A program made the position numbers and the translations under genes. From Opitutia bacterium UBA957 (lineage in GTDB: Bacteria; Verrucomicrobiota; Verrucomicrobiia; Opitutales; UBA953), in the NCBI GenBank assembly GCA_002293065.1, contig DBCN01000046.1, forward strand, positions 1-9,166: a stretch of DNA of 9,166 nt. The letters are read 5' to 3'. Positions within the stretch are counted from its first letter, which is position 1, and each line of letters opens with the position of its first letter. The notes under the pieces are model-generated. The model was not told where the DNA came from. It did not search any database and saw only the letters and a program-made list of their open reading frames with translations. Positions 1 to 6,849 of the stretch are shown here, in pieces.

Positions 1-800
1 AGCGTGGCGCGCGGGTAAGCGCCAAAGCGGGCATAGTCGCGGTAGGCCGACCACTTGGTGCCACGGGGATTCGTCGGGGCGTCCAGCTGCACGACGCCGT
101 AGCTCTTTTCCCCCAAGGTGTAGTTCATGCCGACCCAAGGGTAATCGAGGTCCTTGTGCGGGAGGGGCTTCGCGACGGGAAAGAAGTACTCGGTCTTGGA
201 CGCATCGACTTCCTGCGGGGCGCGGTAATGGACGCCGCCATGCTCGGGGTCCGCTTCGAGTTGCAGGTCGCCCGCCTCGGCCTTGACGGTGGTCCGGAAG
301 TCGACGCGCAGGAAACCCGGAGCCGCCGGCTGGCTGAGCTCCATGGTGCGTTCTTCGGAAAGGATGAGCAGGCCTTTCTTGTCGTTCCAGTTGATCGATG
401 ACACGAGCGTGGCAATTCCTTGCGCAGCGGTCTGCTGCTTGAAGCCGGTATGGACTTGGCGGCCGGAACCCATCGACCAGAGGTCGAGCTTCTGCTGCTC
501 GAAGCCGATGCGCATCCAACCGAAGAAGATGCCCCGATGATGCGTGTACGTTCCGCCGGGGCCCTTGGTGATCGCTTGGCCAGTGGTCGGATCGACGATG
601 CGAAGGTACGGCTTGTAGGTCTCGTTGGCGCGTGCCGGGGTCGAGACGTCGTTCGCGGTCAAGTAAGCGGCGACGGTCTTGCCATCAAACTGCACCTCGA
701 CGGCCCCCTCGATGGGCTTGAGCGTCACCACCGGACCGGGCGAAGTCTGGGCAAAGCCAGCGACAGCGAGGAAGAGACCGGCGATTGGGGCGAAGCGCAT
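1..800 (-). CDS. Secreted DUF6807 ('PmoA-like') family protein, C-terminus cut by window edge
   Basis: An uninterrupted minus-strand frame gives 266 residues from an ATG at 800 and runs off the left edge without a stop. Residues 1-17 look like a signal peptide (short basic start, hydrophobic core, likely cleavage after GFA before Q18), so export is predicted. Recognisable family motifs are THHRGIFFGW at 86-95, HGGVHYRA at 187-194, and a segment with NPRGTKW (244-250) and YRDYARFG (253-260). These fit the Pfam family once labelled methane oxygenase PmoA and now DUF6807. The old name is misleading: the protein is not a particulate methane monooxygenase subunit. Members are mostly around 300 residues, so only a few dozen residues are probably missing. 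An AAGG seven bases before the ATG could be its ribosome binding site. It lies 82 bases downstream of the large secreted fusion gene on the same strand and is probably co-transcribed. The biochemical function of the family is not established; a carbohydrate-related role is an inference from context. Confidence 0.85.
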   Translation of the reverse strand, partial: MRFAPIAGLFLAVAGFAQTSPGPVVTLKPIEGAVEVQFDGKTVAAYLTANDVSTPARANETYKPYLRIVDPTTGQAITKGPGGTYTHHRGIFFGWMRIGFEQQKLDLWSMGSGRQVHTGFKQQTAAQGIATLVSSINWNDKKGLLILSEERTMELSQPAAPGFLRVDFRTTVKAEAGDLQLEADPEHGGVHYRAPQEVDASKTEYFFPVAKPLPHKDLDYPWVGMNYTLGEKSYGVVQLDAPTNPRGTKWSAYRDYARFGAYPRAT

Positions 801-840
801 CAAGGGACCTTGAACGTGTTAGCGATAGAGGGCAAGGCTA

Positions 841-861
841 GGTCGGCACGCAGCACCGACC
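841..861 (-). other. Small hairpin in the 82-base gap between the fusion gene and the DUF6807 gene
   Basis: GGTCGG (841-846) and CCGACC (856-861) form a perfect 6-base inverted repeat around a 9-base loop, within the gap 801-882. No T-run follows it on the minus strand, so it is a poor intrinsic terminator. It might attenuate, stabilise an mRNA end, or be chance in GC-rich DNA. I see no other gene or convincing promoter in this gap. Confidence 0.3.
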
Positions 862-882
862 CTACCACGATGCCCTTACCCT

Positions 883-3800
883 TCACTCCACAATCAACAC
901 GCCACGCATGATCTGCGCGTGGCCAGGGAAGGTGCAGAGATACGGGTAGCGGCCAGGGACCTTCGGGGCGTCGAAAAAGACGATGGTCTTCTTGCCCGCA
1001 TCGAGCAGTCGGGTGTGACAAAGGATGTCCGTGGTTTCCGGAACGTAATGGCGGAAATAGGCATCGGGCTCAGCCGCCATCTTGGCGGAAAGAAGCGTCA
1101 CGGTCTCCAACGCGTCGGGCTTCGTGAGCACCCAGTTGTGCGGCATGCTGTCGGGATTGACCACGGTGAGGGCGACACCCTGCCCTGCCTTCACGCGGAG
1201 TTCCTTCTGGGCGAACTGCAACCCGGTCGCGGTCTCCAGGGTGATCTCCTGCGGGGGCTTCCCGCAAACTTCCGTTTCCCAACGGACCGGTCGCATCTGC
1301 GTCGAGCCCACCGGCGCAGGGGCGGCGTGCGCATGCGCGGCCTTCGGAATCGCCGTATACCCAGGGAAGTCGGTGAACGGAGCGGCCAAAGCATGGGCGG
1401 TCAGGAAGATGTCCGTCGAGCGCTGTGCGACCAGGCGCACACTGAGGTGCACTTGATGGGCGATGGTGAGCTGCGGGATCTCCAGGAAGAGCGAGCGGCC
1501 ATCGGCCAACACATGCGCACTGCGGACCGCCAAGGGGTCGTGCCCAACGACGCCCGGATGGGCGACCGAGAACTCCGGCGAACCGTAGGCCGCGGCATAA
1601 CGGTAATTCCAGCATTGGGCGAAGTGGCCCGCCGCCTGAGCGGCGATGGACGCGTCGAGTTTTTCGTTGAAGCGCAGCAGCACGCCGTTGTCGCGGACTT
1701 CGTGGCCGACGAGGACGGGCGCACCCCCGACGTGACGGACGCGTTGCAGGCAACCGTCGTCCGTGGTGTAGGTCTGCCAGCCAGCGATGCCGCTGACGTA
1801 CAGATGCCCGTCCTGCGGATTGAATCGTCCCTGCTGCGAACCCGACAGGAAGTCGGCCGCGATGCGCTGCGCGGCGCCCTGCCACTGTCCGGCGACGTCC
1901 TGACGGGTGACGATGAGGGCTGACCCGGCGCCAAACGAGAGGTGCACGAGATTCCCCGCGCCGCGCAAGGCCGGCCAAGCGGACTCGGAGAGGAAGACCT
2001 GCCCGGCGCTGGAGTTATCTTCGCCGCGGGGAAGGTAGAGCAACGGGGCCTTCGGGGCAGCGCCGTTCTTCGGGCCGCCGTAACCGAAGTGCACGCCTTG
2101 GTCCTTGCCGACCTCGACCTGCACGATGGCCGAAGCGGGCGTCCAATTGCCTTCCTGCAGGCTCGAGGTGAAGAACCGTCCATCCACCGACAGGCCCGTG
2201 CCGTTCGGATTGCGTAAGCCGGTCGCGAGGACCTCGACGCCCTGCCGGCCGCTGAGCCGCAGCATGCCCTGGTTGCCCGAAGAGGTGTAGAAGTTGCCGC
2301 GGGCGTCCGCCTCGAGGCCGATGACGTAATCATGGCCGCCGTTGGAGGTCGCATAGCCATTCGTCACGCACTCATAGAAGTCCGCTTCATCGTCGCCATT
2401 GAGGTCATGCAGGCGCGTGACTTGGTCGCGCCCGAGGACGTAGAGCCGGCCATCGATGATCCGTACGCCCAAGGGTTGGTGGAGGCCCGTCGCAAAGCGC
2501 TTCCAGCGGACGTTCTTGAGGTCGGCGTCGAGTCCACGGACGAGCCAGACTTCGCCGGTCATCGTGCAGACCGCCGCGGTGCCGTCGGCGAAGAAATCCA
2601 AGCCGCTCAAGAACATGAGCGCACCGTAAGGATTCTGGAACGGCACGGTGATGGTGTCGGTCGCGAACGGCTTCCCCTGGCCGACCGTGCCCTTGGTCTC
2701 GATCCACTGCGGCCACTGCGCGGGTCCGCCCTTCGTTAAGTCCGTCAGCTTGGTCGCGTCCTGCGGTCCGCTCCAAGCCGTGGTGAGCACCGCCTGACCG
2801 CCGCGCGTATAGCTGAAGATGGTCTGCGTGCCGTGACGGTAAAAGCCGTGATAGACGGCATCCTTGGCTGGTTCACCGAGGGCTTGCTTGCGCACGACCG
2901 TTCCTTGGACGCGCCCGCCGTCATTGAAGCCGTGGCGCATCTCGCCCAACTGCACGAAGCCACCCTGCCACTCGAGCGGGAACGACAAGGTCACCGGATC
3001 GAAGCACGCGCTGCGATCGCCTTCATGCACCGCCACCGCTTTCGGGATGGTGAGTCCTTCCCCACGGATGACCCCGCTAAACAGCGACCCCTTGTCCGCC
3101 AACTCCCAGCGCTTGTCGCGCCACGTGACCTGGTCGTTCTGGTTTCCTTGGTGACCATAGCGGCCGGCGTCGAGCCCGGGGTATTCCGGCAACAAGGCCG
3201 GCATCGGTTTACCACCGAAGGCCAAGGCCTGCTTGGCATAGAAGTCGTAGATCCGATCGCGGTTGACGTACGCCTTCCAGAGACGCGTCTCGTCGGGATG
3301 CAGCGGGGGCAGCGCGTAGCGGAACTCCGCTGGCGTGGGCGCGGCGGCCGCGGCCGCCGCGGACAACTGGCCGTCGAAGTTCCAATTGCCCAAGGTGTCT
3401 TGGTCGCGCTTCAGGCGCGGCATCGGCTGGGCGGACTTTTCCGGCGGTAGCTCACCCCGTGAGAGGCGGACGTCATCCACGAGGCCGTCGCAACCGATGG
3501 AGCCATCCACGAGTCGCCCGAAGGCCAACTTCTCTTCCGCGGCGGCGGGGCGGATTTTCTCGGCGGCGATGGGCTTATCCAAGACGAGTTCGCCGTCGAT
3601 CCACACGCGTACGCGTTCCTTGCCGATGGCGGCCACGTAATCGTGCCACTTCCCATCGGTCACGACGCGGCCCGTGGGGAATTCGCCGCCACGGCCCGGG
3701 ATGTATAAACCAAAGGCGCCCGTCCCGCGATCGGTCTTCAGCTCCCAATGGCCGAGGTCGGGCTTATTGTTGCAGGCGACGATGACGTTATAGTTGGCCT

Positions 3801-4872
3801 TGCCGTCCAAGCGGGCGCGCACTTCGACGGTGATGGGCCATTCATGGAACGACGGCTTCCCCTTGGTCACGTAACCGCCCGACAGCGCATACCCGAACTC
3901 GGGCGCGAACGAAGGCACCGGCTCGGCGGGCGGACGCTTCTGCTTCGGGGTGGGCGCGATCCAGGTCCGATACTTAGGCGCGGCCGGGGCCACGGGGCTA
4001 TCGAGCTGCGCGACCAACCAAGCGAGCCCATCGAGGTTATCTTGGAGGCGACCTTCGGCGTCGAGGTTGGCGTGGTTAAGGATGCCAAGCGGACCGCGGT
4101 AGCCGCTCGCCTGGATCTGCCTAAGGATGGCGAGGTCGAGGTGACCGGACCCCAGCGGCTTGATCTGTTGGCCCTTGGCCACGCCATCGGCATCCATGCC
4201 GTTCAGATTCAGGCACAAGAGATAAGGCCGCAGGTTCGGCAGGAACTTGTCGAATTGCTCAACCTTCCCATGGCCGTGGTGCAGGTTATAGACGATGCCG
4301 ACGTTCTTCACGCCCTGAGCCTGCAAGGCTTGCACCACCGCGAGCAGGTTCTCGGGTTCACCGAACCAATTCCCGTGGTTATACAAACCTACTTGGCAAC
4401 CTTGCGCGGCGCCGGCCTCGCAGATGGGCTTGAGCCGTGCCACTTCCGCGGCGATGCGAGCCTGTTGATCCGCGGCGTTCTTCACCGGCAGGGAACCGCC
4501 ATTCCCCATCACCCAAAGTTGTGGGCGCACTCCGTGCTTACGGAAAAGCGCCAAGGCCTGCTTGGCCTCATCGTTCAGGGTTGTCGGAAACCACCAACCC
4601 GTGAGTTGGATGCCATGCTTCTTCAAGGCGACAAGCTCGGCGTCCCACTGCGGAATATGCTCCGCCCGGTAATCATAGACGAATTGCCTGAAGCCGAGCT
4701 TCGCCAGCATCTCCGCCCGCGCCTCCGGGCCGCGCTGCTTCGCATCGAACGGGACGATGCACCAAGCGGCCAAGTTATCCCGAGCGAACAACGGCTCCTC
4801 GGCCGCCCTGGTAGGAATCAGCCCGACAACCAGCAAAACTGCCGCGAGGATGGATTTCAGGAATGAATACAT
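883..4872 (-). CDS. Secreted multidomain protein: TIM barrel, LamG, DUF6797-like/dehydrogenase propeller, azurin-like copper domain
   Basis: 1329 residues. The frame stays open to 4983, but the ATG at 4872 is chosen because it starts directly with a signal peptide (MYSFLKSILAAVLLVVGL, cleavage near TRA-A, residue 24); upstream codons would bury it. No clear ribosome binding site is visible. Domains: about 30-295 a sugar phosphate isomerase/epimerase-like TIM barrel; 325-475 a LamG/concanavalin fold (DGKWHDYVAAIG, VRVWIDGELV, LVDDVRLSRGEL); 505-511 an alanine run; about 525-740 a segment resembling DUF6797 of PVC bacteria; about 745-1050 a glucose/sorbosone-dehydrogenase-like beta-propeller (GLHQPLGVRI, DLNGDDEADF, GLRNPNGTGLS); about 1205-1329 an azurin/plastocyanin fold with H1245, C1313, H1318 and M1322 (CTFPGHAQIM) as type-1 copper ligands. 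No CXXCH haem motif is present. A likely role is periplasmic or extracellular sugar recognition and oxidation with electrons passed to the copper domain. The substrate is unknown, and catalysis by either enzyme domain is unproven. Confidence 0.85.
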   Translation of the reverse strand: MYSFLKSILAAVLLVVGLIPTRAAEEPLFARDNLAAWCIVPFDAKQRGPEARAEMLAKLGFRQFVYDYRAEHIPQWDAELVALKKHGIQLTGWWFPTTLNDEAKQALALFRKHGVRPQLWVMGNGGSLPVKNAADQQARIAAEVARLKPICEAGAAQGCQVGLYNHGNWFGEPENLLAVVQALQAQGVKNVGIVYNLHHGHGKVEQFDKFLPNLRPYLLCLNLNGMDADGVAKGQQIKPLGSGHLDLAILRQIQASGYRGPLGILNHANLDAEGRLQDNLDGLAWLVAQLDSPVAPAAPKYRTWIAPTPKQKRPPAEPVPSFAPEFGYALSGGYVTKGKPSFHEWPITVEVRARLDGKANYNVIVACNNKPDLGHWELKTDRGTGAFGLYIPGRGGEFPTGRVVTDGKWHDYVAAIGKERVRVWIDGELVLDKPIAAEKIRPAAAEEKLAFGRLVDGSIGCDGLVDDVRLSRGELPPEKSAQPMPRLKRDQDTLGNWNFDGQLSAAAAAAAPTPAEFRYALPPLHPDETRLWKAYVNRDRIYDFYAKQALAFGGKPMPALLPEYPGLDAGRYGHQGNQNDQVTWRDKRWELADKGSLFSGVIRGEGLTIPKAVAVHEGDRSACFDPVTLSFPLEWQGGFVQLGEMRHGFNDGGRVQGTVVRKQALGEPAKDAVYHGFYRHGTQTIFSYTRGGQAVLTTAWSGPQDATKLTDLTKGGPAQWPQWIETKGTVGQGKPFATDTITVPFQNPYGALMFLSGLDFFADGTAAVCTMTGEVWLVRGLDADLKNVRWKRFATGLHQPLGVRIIDGRLYVLGRDQVTRLHDLNGDDEADFYECVTNGYATSNGGHDYVIGLEADARGNFYTSSGNQGMLRLSGRQGVEVLATGLRNPNGTGLSVDGRFFTSSLQEGNWTPASAIVQVEVGKDQGVHFGYGGPKNGAAPKAPLLYLPRGEDNSSAGQVFLSESAWPALRGAGNLVHLSFGAGSALIVTRQDVAGQWQGAAQRIAADFLSGSQQGRFNPQDGHLYVSGIAGWQTYTTDDGCLQRVRHVGGAPVLVGHEVRDNGVLLRFNEKLDASIAAQAAGHFAQCWNYRYAAAYGSPEFSVAHPGVVGHDPLAVRSAHVLADGRSLFLEIPQLTIAHQVHLSVRLVAQRSTDIFLTAHALAAPFTDFPGYTAIPKAAHAHAAPAPVGSTQMRPVRWETEVCGKPPQEITLETATGLQFAQKELRVKAGQGVALTVVNPDSMPHNWVLTKPDALETVTLLSAKMAAEPDAYFRHYVPETTDILCHTRLLDAGKKTIVFFDAPKVPGRYPYLCTFPGHAQIMRGVLIVE
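3340..3361. repeat. 22-base perfect GC-only palindrome coding for the alanine linker
   Basis: The stretch reads the same on both strands, contains only G and C, and includes two overlapping GCGGCCGC sites. It lies inside the large secreted protein gene and encodes most of the alanine run (residues 505-511) between the LamG domain and the propeller region. It is most simply a low-complexity linker built from GCG/GCC alanine codons; a structural role in DNA or mRNA is possible but unsupported. Confidence 0.6.
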
Positions 4873-4912
4873 AGGGCAGCCGGGGGTAGGGGCTAAGATG
4901 CAGACCTGTGTT

Positions 4913-4948
4913 CGCTTGGCGAGTTCCACCTCCCTGCCTTGCCAAGCG
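4913..4948. repeat. Perfect 8-base inverted repeat, CGCTTGGC and GCCAAGCG, spaced by 20 bases
   Basis: CGCTTGGC at 4913-4920 is matched exactly by GCCAAGCG at 4941-4948. Arm starts are 28 bases apart. The pair sits in the middle of the divergent region. The CTTGGC core recurs in the adjacent palindrome at 4958-4972, which argues for an operator-like site over a random hairpin. No binding protein can be named. Confidence 0.45.
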
Positions 4949-4957
4949 CGATGGGCA

Positions 4958-4972
4958 CCGCCAACTTGGCGG
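4958..4972. promoter_or_regulatory. 15-base palindrome just before the flavoprotein start codon, possible operator or RNA hairpin
   Basis: CCGCCAA and TTGGCGG flank a single C, forming a perfect palindrome that ends one base before the ATG at 4974. On DNA it could be a dimeric repressor site sharing the CTTGGC core of the repeat at 4913-4948. As RNA its one-base loop is too tight to fold fully, but partial pairing could still mask the start region. It occupies the place of a Shine-Dalgarno sequence, and none is seen. Confidence 0.4.
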
Positions 4973-4973
4973 C

Positions 4974-6203
4974 ATGTCCACACCGCGCCCAGTCGCCGTC
5001 GTTGGCGGTGGGGCCGCCGGCTTCTTCGCCGCGATCGCCTGCGCGGAGAAGCTGGGCCGGCGCGGGGTGGTGACGCTCTTTGAGGCCACGCCGCACCTCC
5101 TCGCCAAGGTGAGGGTCTCCGGCGGGGGGCGTTGCAACGTGACCCATAACTGCTTCGAGCCGACCGAGTTGGTAAAGAAATACCCGCGCGGGGGCCGGGA
5201 GCTCCTCGGCGCGTTCCACCGTTTCCAACCGCGCGACACCATCGCCTGGTTCGCCGAACGGGGGGTCGGCACGAAGACCGAAGAGGATGGCCGCATGTTC
5301 CCGGTGACCGATGACTCCGGCACGATCGTCGACTGCCTGCAAGCGGCGGCCAACCGTTCCTTCGTGCGCATCCGCGTCCAGACCGCGGTCAAGAAAGTCG
5401 AGCGCACCGACGCCGGTTTCACGCTCCACCTCGGCGACGGCACCACCCACCTTGCGGAGAAGCTGATCATCGCGACCGGCGGCAACAAGGCTTCCGGCGG
5501 CTTGGCCATCGCCGAAGCCTTTGGCCACTCGATCGTCGCGCCAGTCCCTTCCCTCTTCACGTTCCACATCAAGGACCCCCGCCTCACGGACCTCTCCGGT
5601 GTCTCGGTGGAGCACGTCGCCGTCACCGCACCCGGCACGAAACTCAAGACCGACGGCCCAATTCTCGTCACCCACTGGGGACTCAGCGGACCCGCGATCC
5701 TCAAGCTCTCGGCTTGGGGGGCGCGCGGCTTCGCCGAAGCCGGCTACAAATTCCCCATTCAAGTCAACTGGGTCCCTCCGCACACGCGCGAGACGCTGCT
5801 CAAGGAACTCGGGCACGTCCGTGAACAAAACGCCCGTAAGCAGCTCACCACCTTCAGCCCCGTCGCGATGCCGCAACGCCTCTGGGAACGTTTTGTCGCG
5901 GCCGCGGGCATCGCCGCCACCACGCCGTGGGCGCACGTCAGCAATCCCGCCCTGCAGGCGCTGGCCACGCAATTGACCGCGGCCACCTTCGAGGTCGACG
6001 GCAAGAGCCTCTTCAAGGACGAGTTCGTCACCTGTGGCGGGGTAAAGCTGTCCGAGGTCGATTTCAAGACCATGGAAAGCCGCCTCTGCCCCGGACTCCA
6101 TTTCGCCGGCGAGGTGCTCGACGTGGATGGCGTGACGGGCGGCTTCAACTTCCAGAATGCTTGGACGACGGGCTGGTTGGCCGGTCACGCGGCCGCGGAG
6201 TAA
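4974..6203 (+). CDS. FAD-dependent oxidoreductase of the HI0933/YhiN (BaiN-like) family
   Basis: 409 residues, the normal length for this family. The ATG at 4974 is preferred over an in-frame ATG at 4908 because the FAD-binding Rossmann strand begins at once (VAVVGGGAAGFF, residues 7-18), followed by an acidic residue at E37 expected to hold the FAD ribose. The family signature SGGGRCNVT is at 49-57, a second dinucleotide motif IIATGG follows mid-protein, and the C-terminal block has CGGVKLSEVDFKTMES, then GLHFAGEVLDVDGVTGGFN, which closes the FAD site. It should be a cytoplasmic flavoprotein. The physiological role of most members is unknown; one gut relative, BaiN, has been linked to bile-acid reduction, but that substrate should not be carried over here. 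It is divergent from the secreted fusion gene and 49 bases upstream of a small acidic protein gene on the same strand. Confidence 0.93.
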   Translation: MSTPRPVAVVGGGAAGFFAAIACAEKLGRRGVVTLFEATPHLLAKVRVSGGGRCNVTHNCFEPTELVKKYPRGGRELLGAFHRFQPRDTIAWFAERGVGTKTEEDGRMFPVTDDSGTIVDCLQAAANRSFVRIRVQTAVKKVERTDAGFTLHLGDGTTHLAEKLIIATGGNKASGGLAIAEAFGHSIVAPVPSLFTFHIKDPRLTDLSGVSVEHVAVTAPGTKLKTDGPILVTHWGLSGPAILKLSAWGARGFAEAGYKFPIQVNWVPPHTRETLLKELGHVREQNARKQLTTFSPVAMPQRLWERFVAAAGIAATTPWAHVSNPALQALATQLTAATFEVDGKSLFKDEFVTCGGVKLSEVDFKTMESRLCPGLHFAGEVLDVDGVTGGFNFQNAWTTGWLAGHAAAE

Positions 6204-6252
6204 GCGGTTCTTCGGTATCGCCTTTCGGGCCGAGCCCCGCACGCTTCCCGAC

Positions 6253-6708
6253 ATGAGCGCAGACGCCAATGCTGAAGGCCCCCAGTTGGGCGATATCCTC
6301 GAAGGTCAGCAGCTCGTGGCTGTCGGCTTAGATTTCACGTTCACCGAGATCCACGCTTCGCACGAAAAACTCTTCAAGGAGCTCGACATGTGGCTGACCG
6401 GCATCCGCACCTACAGTTTGGAAGACGACTTCGAGACCGACGCCGGGCTCTGGGACGAACTGGAAGACTGCGGCTACGCCATCGGGGAAGGCGAGGTCGA
6501 CGGCGAACAACCCGGCACCACGCTCAAACTCTACGACGTCTGGGTCGACGCCGACCAGGTCGCGGCCACGCTCAAGGAAGTCGAAGAGCTCGTCGCCGAC
6601 TTCCAGCAGCAAGCCATCGCCTTGCTCCCGCCCGGACTGCACGGCGCCGCCTCCACGCACGAGACCCCGCTCGAGACCCTCAAACTCATCGCGCAGCTGA
6701 AGGAGTAA
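6253..6708 (+). CDS. Small, strongly acidic protein of unknown function
   Basis: 151 residues from the ATG at 6253, 49 bases after the flavoprotein stop and probably co-transcribed. I do not recognise the family. The composition is striking: by my count 32 Asp/Glu against 7 Lys/Arg, a net charge near -25. There is no signal peptide or membrane segment, so it is likely cytoplasmic. The N-terminal half contains TFTEIHASHEKLFKELDMW and an acidic stretch (LEDDFETDAGLWDELED). The later part has strand-like TLKLYDVWVDAD, then a predicted helix ATLKEVEELVADFQQQA, and a shorter helix at the C-terminus. This alternation suggests a small alpha/beta fold. The frame stays open upstream to 6157, but that would overlap the flavoprotein, so the ATG at 6253 is chosen. 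Codon use resembles its neighbours, which supports it as a real gene. Confidence 0.75.
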   Translation: MSADANAEGPQLGDILEGQQLVAVGLDFTFTEIHASHEKLFKELDMWLTGIRTYSLEDDFETDAGLWDELEDCGYAIGEGEVDGEQPGTTLKLYDVWVDADQVAATLKEVEELVADFQQQAIALLPPGLHGAASTHETPLETLKLIAQLKE

Positions 6709-6715
6709 GCGAGGA

Positions 6716-6737
6716 AGGGGTTGGGGGTTGAGCCCCT
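6716..6737 (+). terminator. Weak hairpin after the acidic protein gene
   Basis: AGGGG (6716-6720) can pair with CCCCT (6733-6737); alternatively GGGG (6724-6727) pairs with the same CCCC around a 5-base loop. It begins seven bases after the stop codon at 6706-6708. No T-run follows, so if it ends transcription it is not a classical intrinsic terminator. Confidence 0.3.
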
Positions 6738-6777
6738 GTGCAAAGGTGCAAACGTGCAAAGGTGGAAAAGTGCAAAA
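6738..6777. repeat. Five tandem 8-base units of GTGCAAAG type
   Basis: The units are GTGCAAAG (6738-6745), GTGCAAAC (6746-6753), GTGCAAAG (6754-6761), GTGGAAAA (6762-6769) and GTGCAAAA (6770-6777). The period is exactly eight and only one or two bases differ per unit. It is a microsatellite-like array in the gap between two convergent transcription units, and is clearly more A-rich than its surroundings. No replication or plasmid gene lies nearby, so origin iterons are unlikely. Confidence 0.85.
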
Positions 6778-6784
6778 TAGATAA

Positions 6785-6803
6785 AGGGACAGCACTGCGT
6801 GCT
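6785..6803 (+). repeat. REP-like hairpin, outer left copy
   Basis: AGGGACAGCAC, a three-base loop TGC, then GTGCT; AGCAC (6791-6795) and GTGCT (6799-6803) form the stem. Outside the loop it is identical over 16 bases to a minus-strand copy at 6953-6971, so the two form an inverted pair bracketing the intergenic region. The right arm is shorter here than in that copy. Confidence 0.6.
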
Positions 6804-6849
6804 AACTTCCCGGTCCCCGGTTCCCCTTTGCCTTCGCCTGCATAGAGGT

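Larger units (their letters stand above)
4873..4973. promoter_or_regulatory. Divergent intergenic region between the secreted fusion gene and the flavoprotein gene
   Basis: These 101 bases separate two divergent start codons, so promoters for both transcripts should lie here or just inside the genes. I cannot pick convincing -35/-10 pairs: TTGGCA on the minus strand resembles a -35 box but has no matching -10 at a normal distance. The region carries the inverted repeats listed separately, which makes shared regulation of both directions plausible. Confidence 0.45.

Noticed and set aside
1..800. Interpreting the first gene as a methane monooxygenase subunit because of the PmoA label
   Set aside because: True PmoA is a multi-pass membrane protein. 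This one is soluble and secreted with the DUF6807 motifs.
919..1923. Long plus-strand open frame opposite the copper-domain and propeller region
   Set aside because: Arginine- and glycine-rich translation with no recognisable domain. It is the antisense shadow of a clearly coding frame in GC-rich DNA.
3748..4866. Long plus-strand open frame opposite the TIM-barrel region
   Set aside because: No family motifs. Its length is explained by the codon bias of the minus-strand gene.
883..4872. A c-type cytochrome domain in the fusion protein, as seen in related propeller proteins
   Set aside because: No CXXCH motif occurs anywhere in the 1329 residues. The only redox motif seen is the cupredoxin site.
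4873..4983. N-terminal extension of the large secreted protein to a start at 4983
   Set aside because: It would add 37 residues before an obvious signal peptide, overlap the start of the divergent flavoprotein gene, and has no ribosome binding site support. The ATG at 4872 fits better.
6157..6252. Earlier start for the acidic protein at 6157
   Set aside because: It would overlap the end of the flavoprotein gene by 47 bases in another frame. The added residues read as shadow sequence, while the ATG at 6253 gives a compact acidic protein.
4893..6269. 458-codon minus-strand open frame opposite the flavoprotein
   Set aside because: The plus strand carries all the HI0933-family motifs. The antisense translation has none and would collide with the divergent promoter region.
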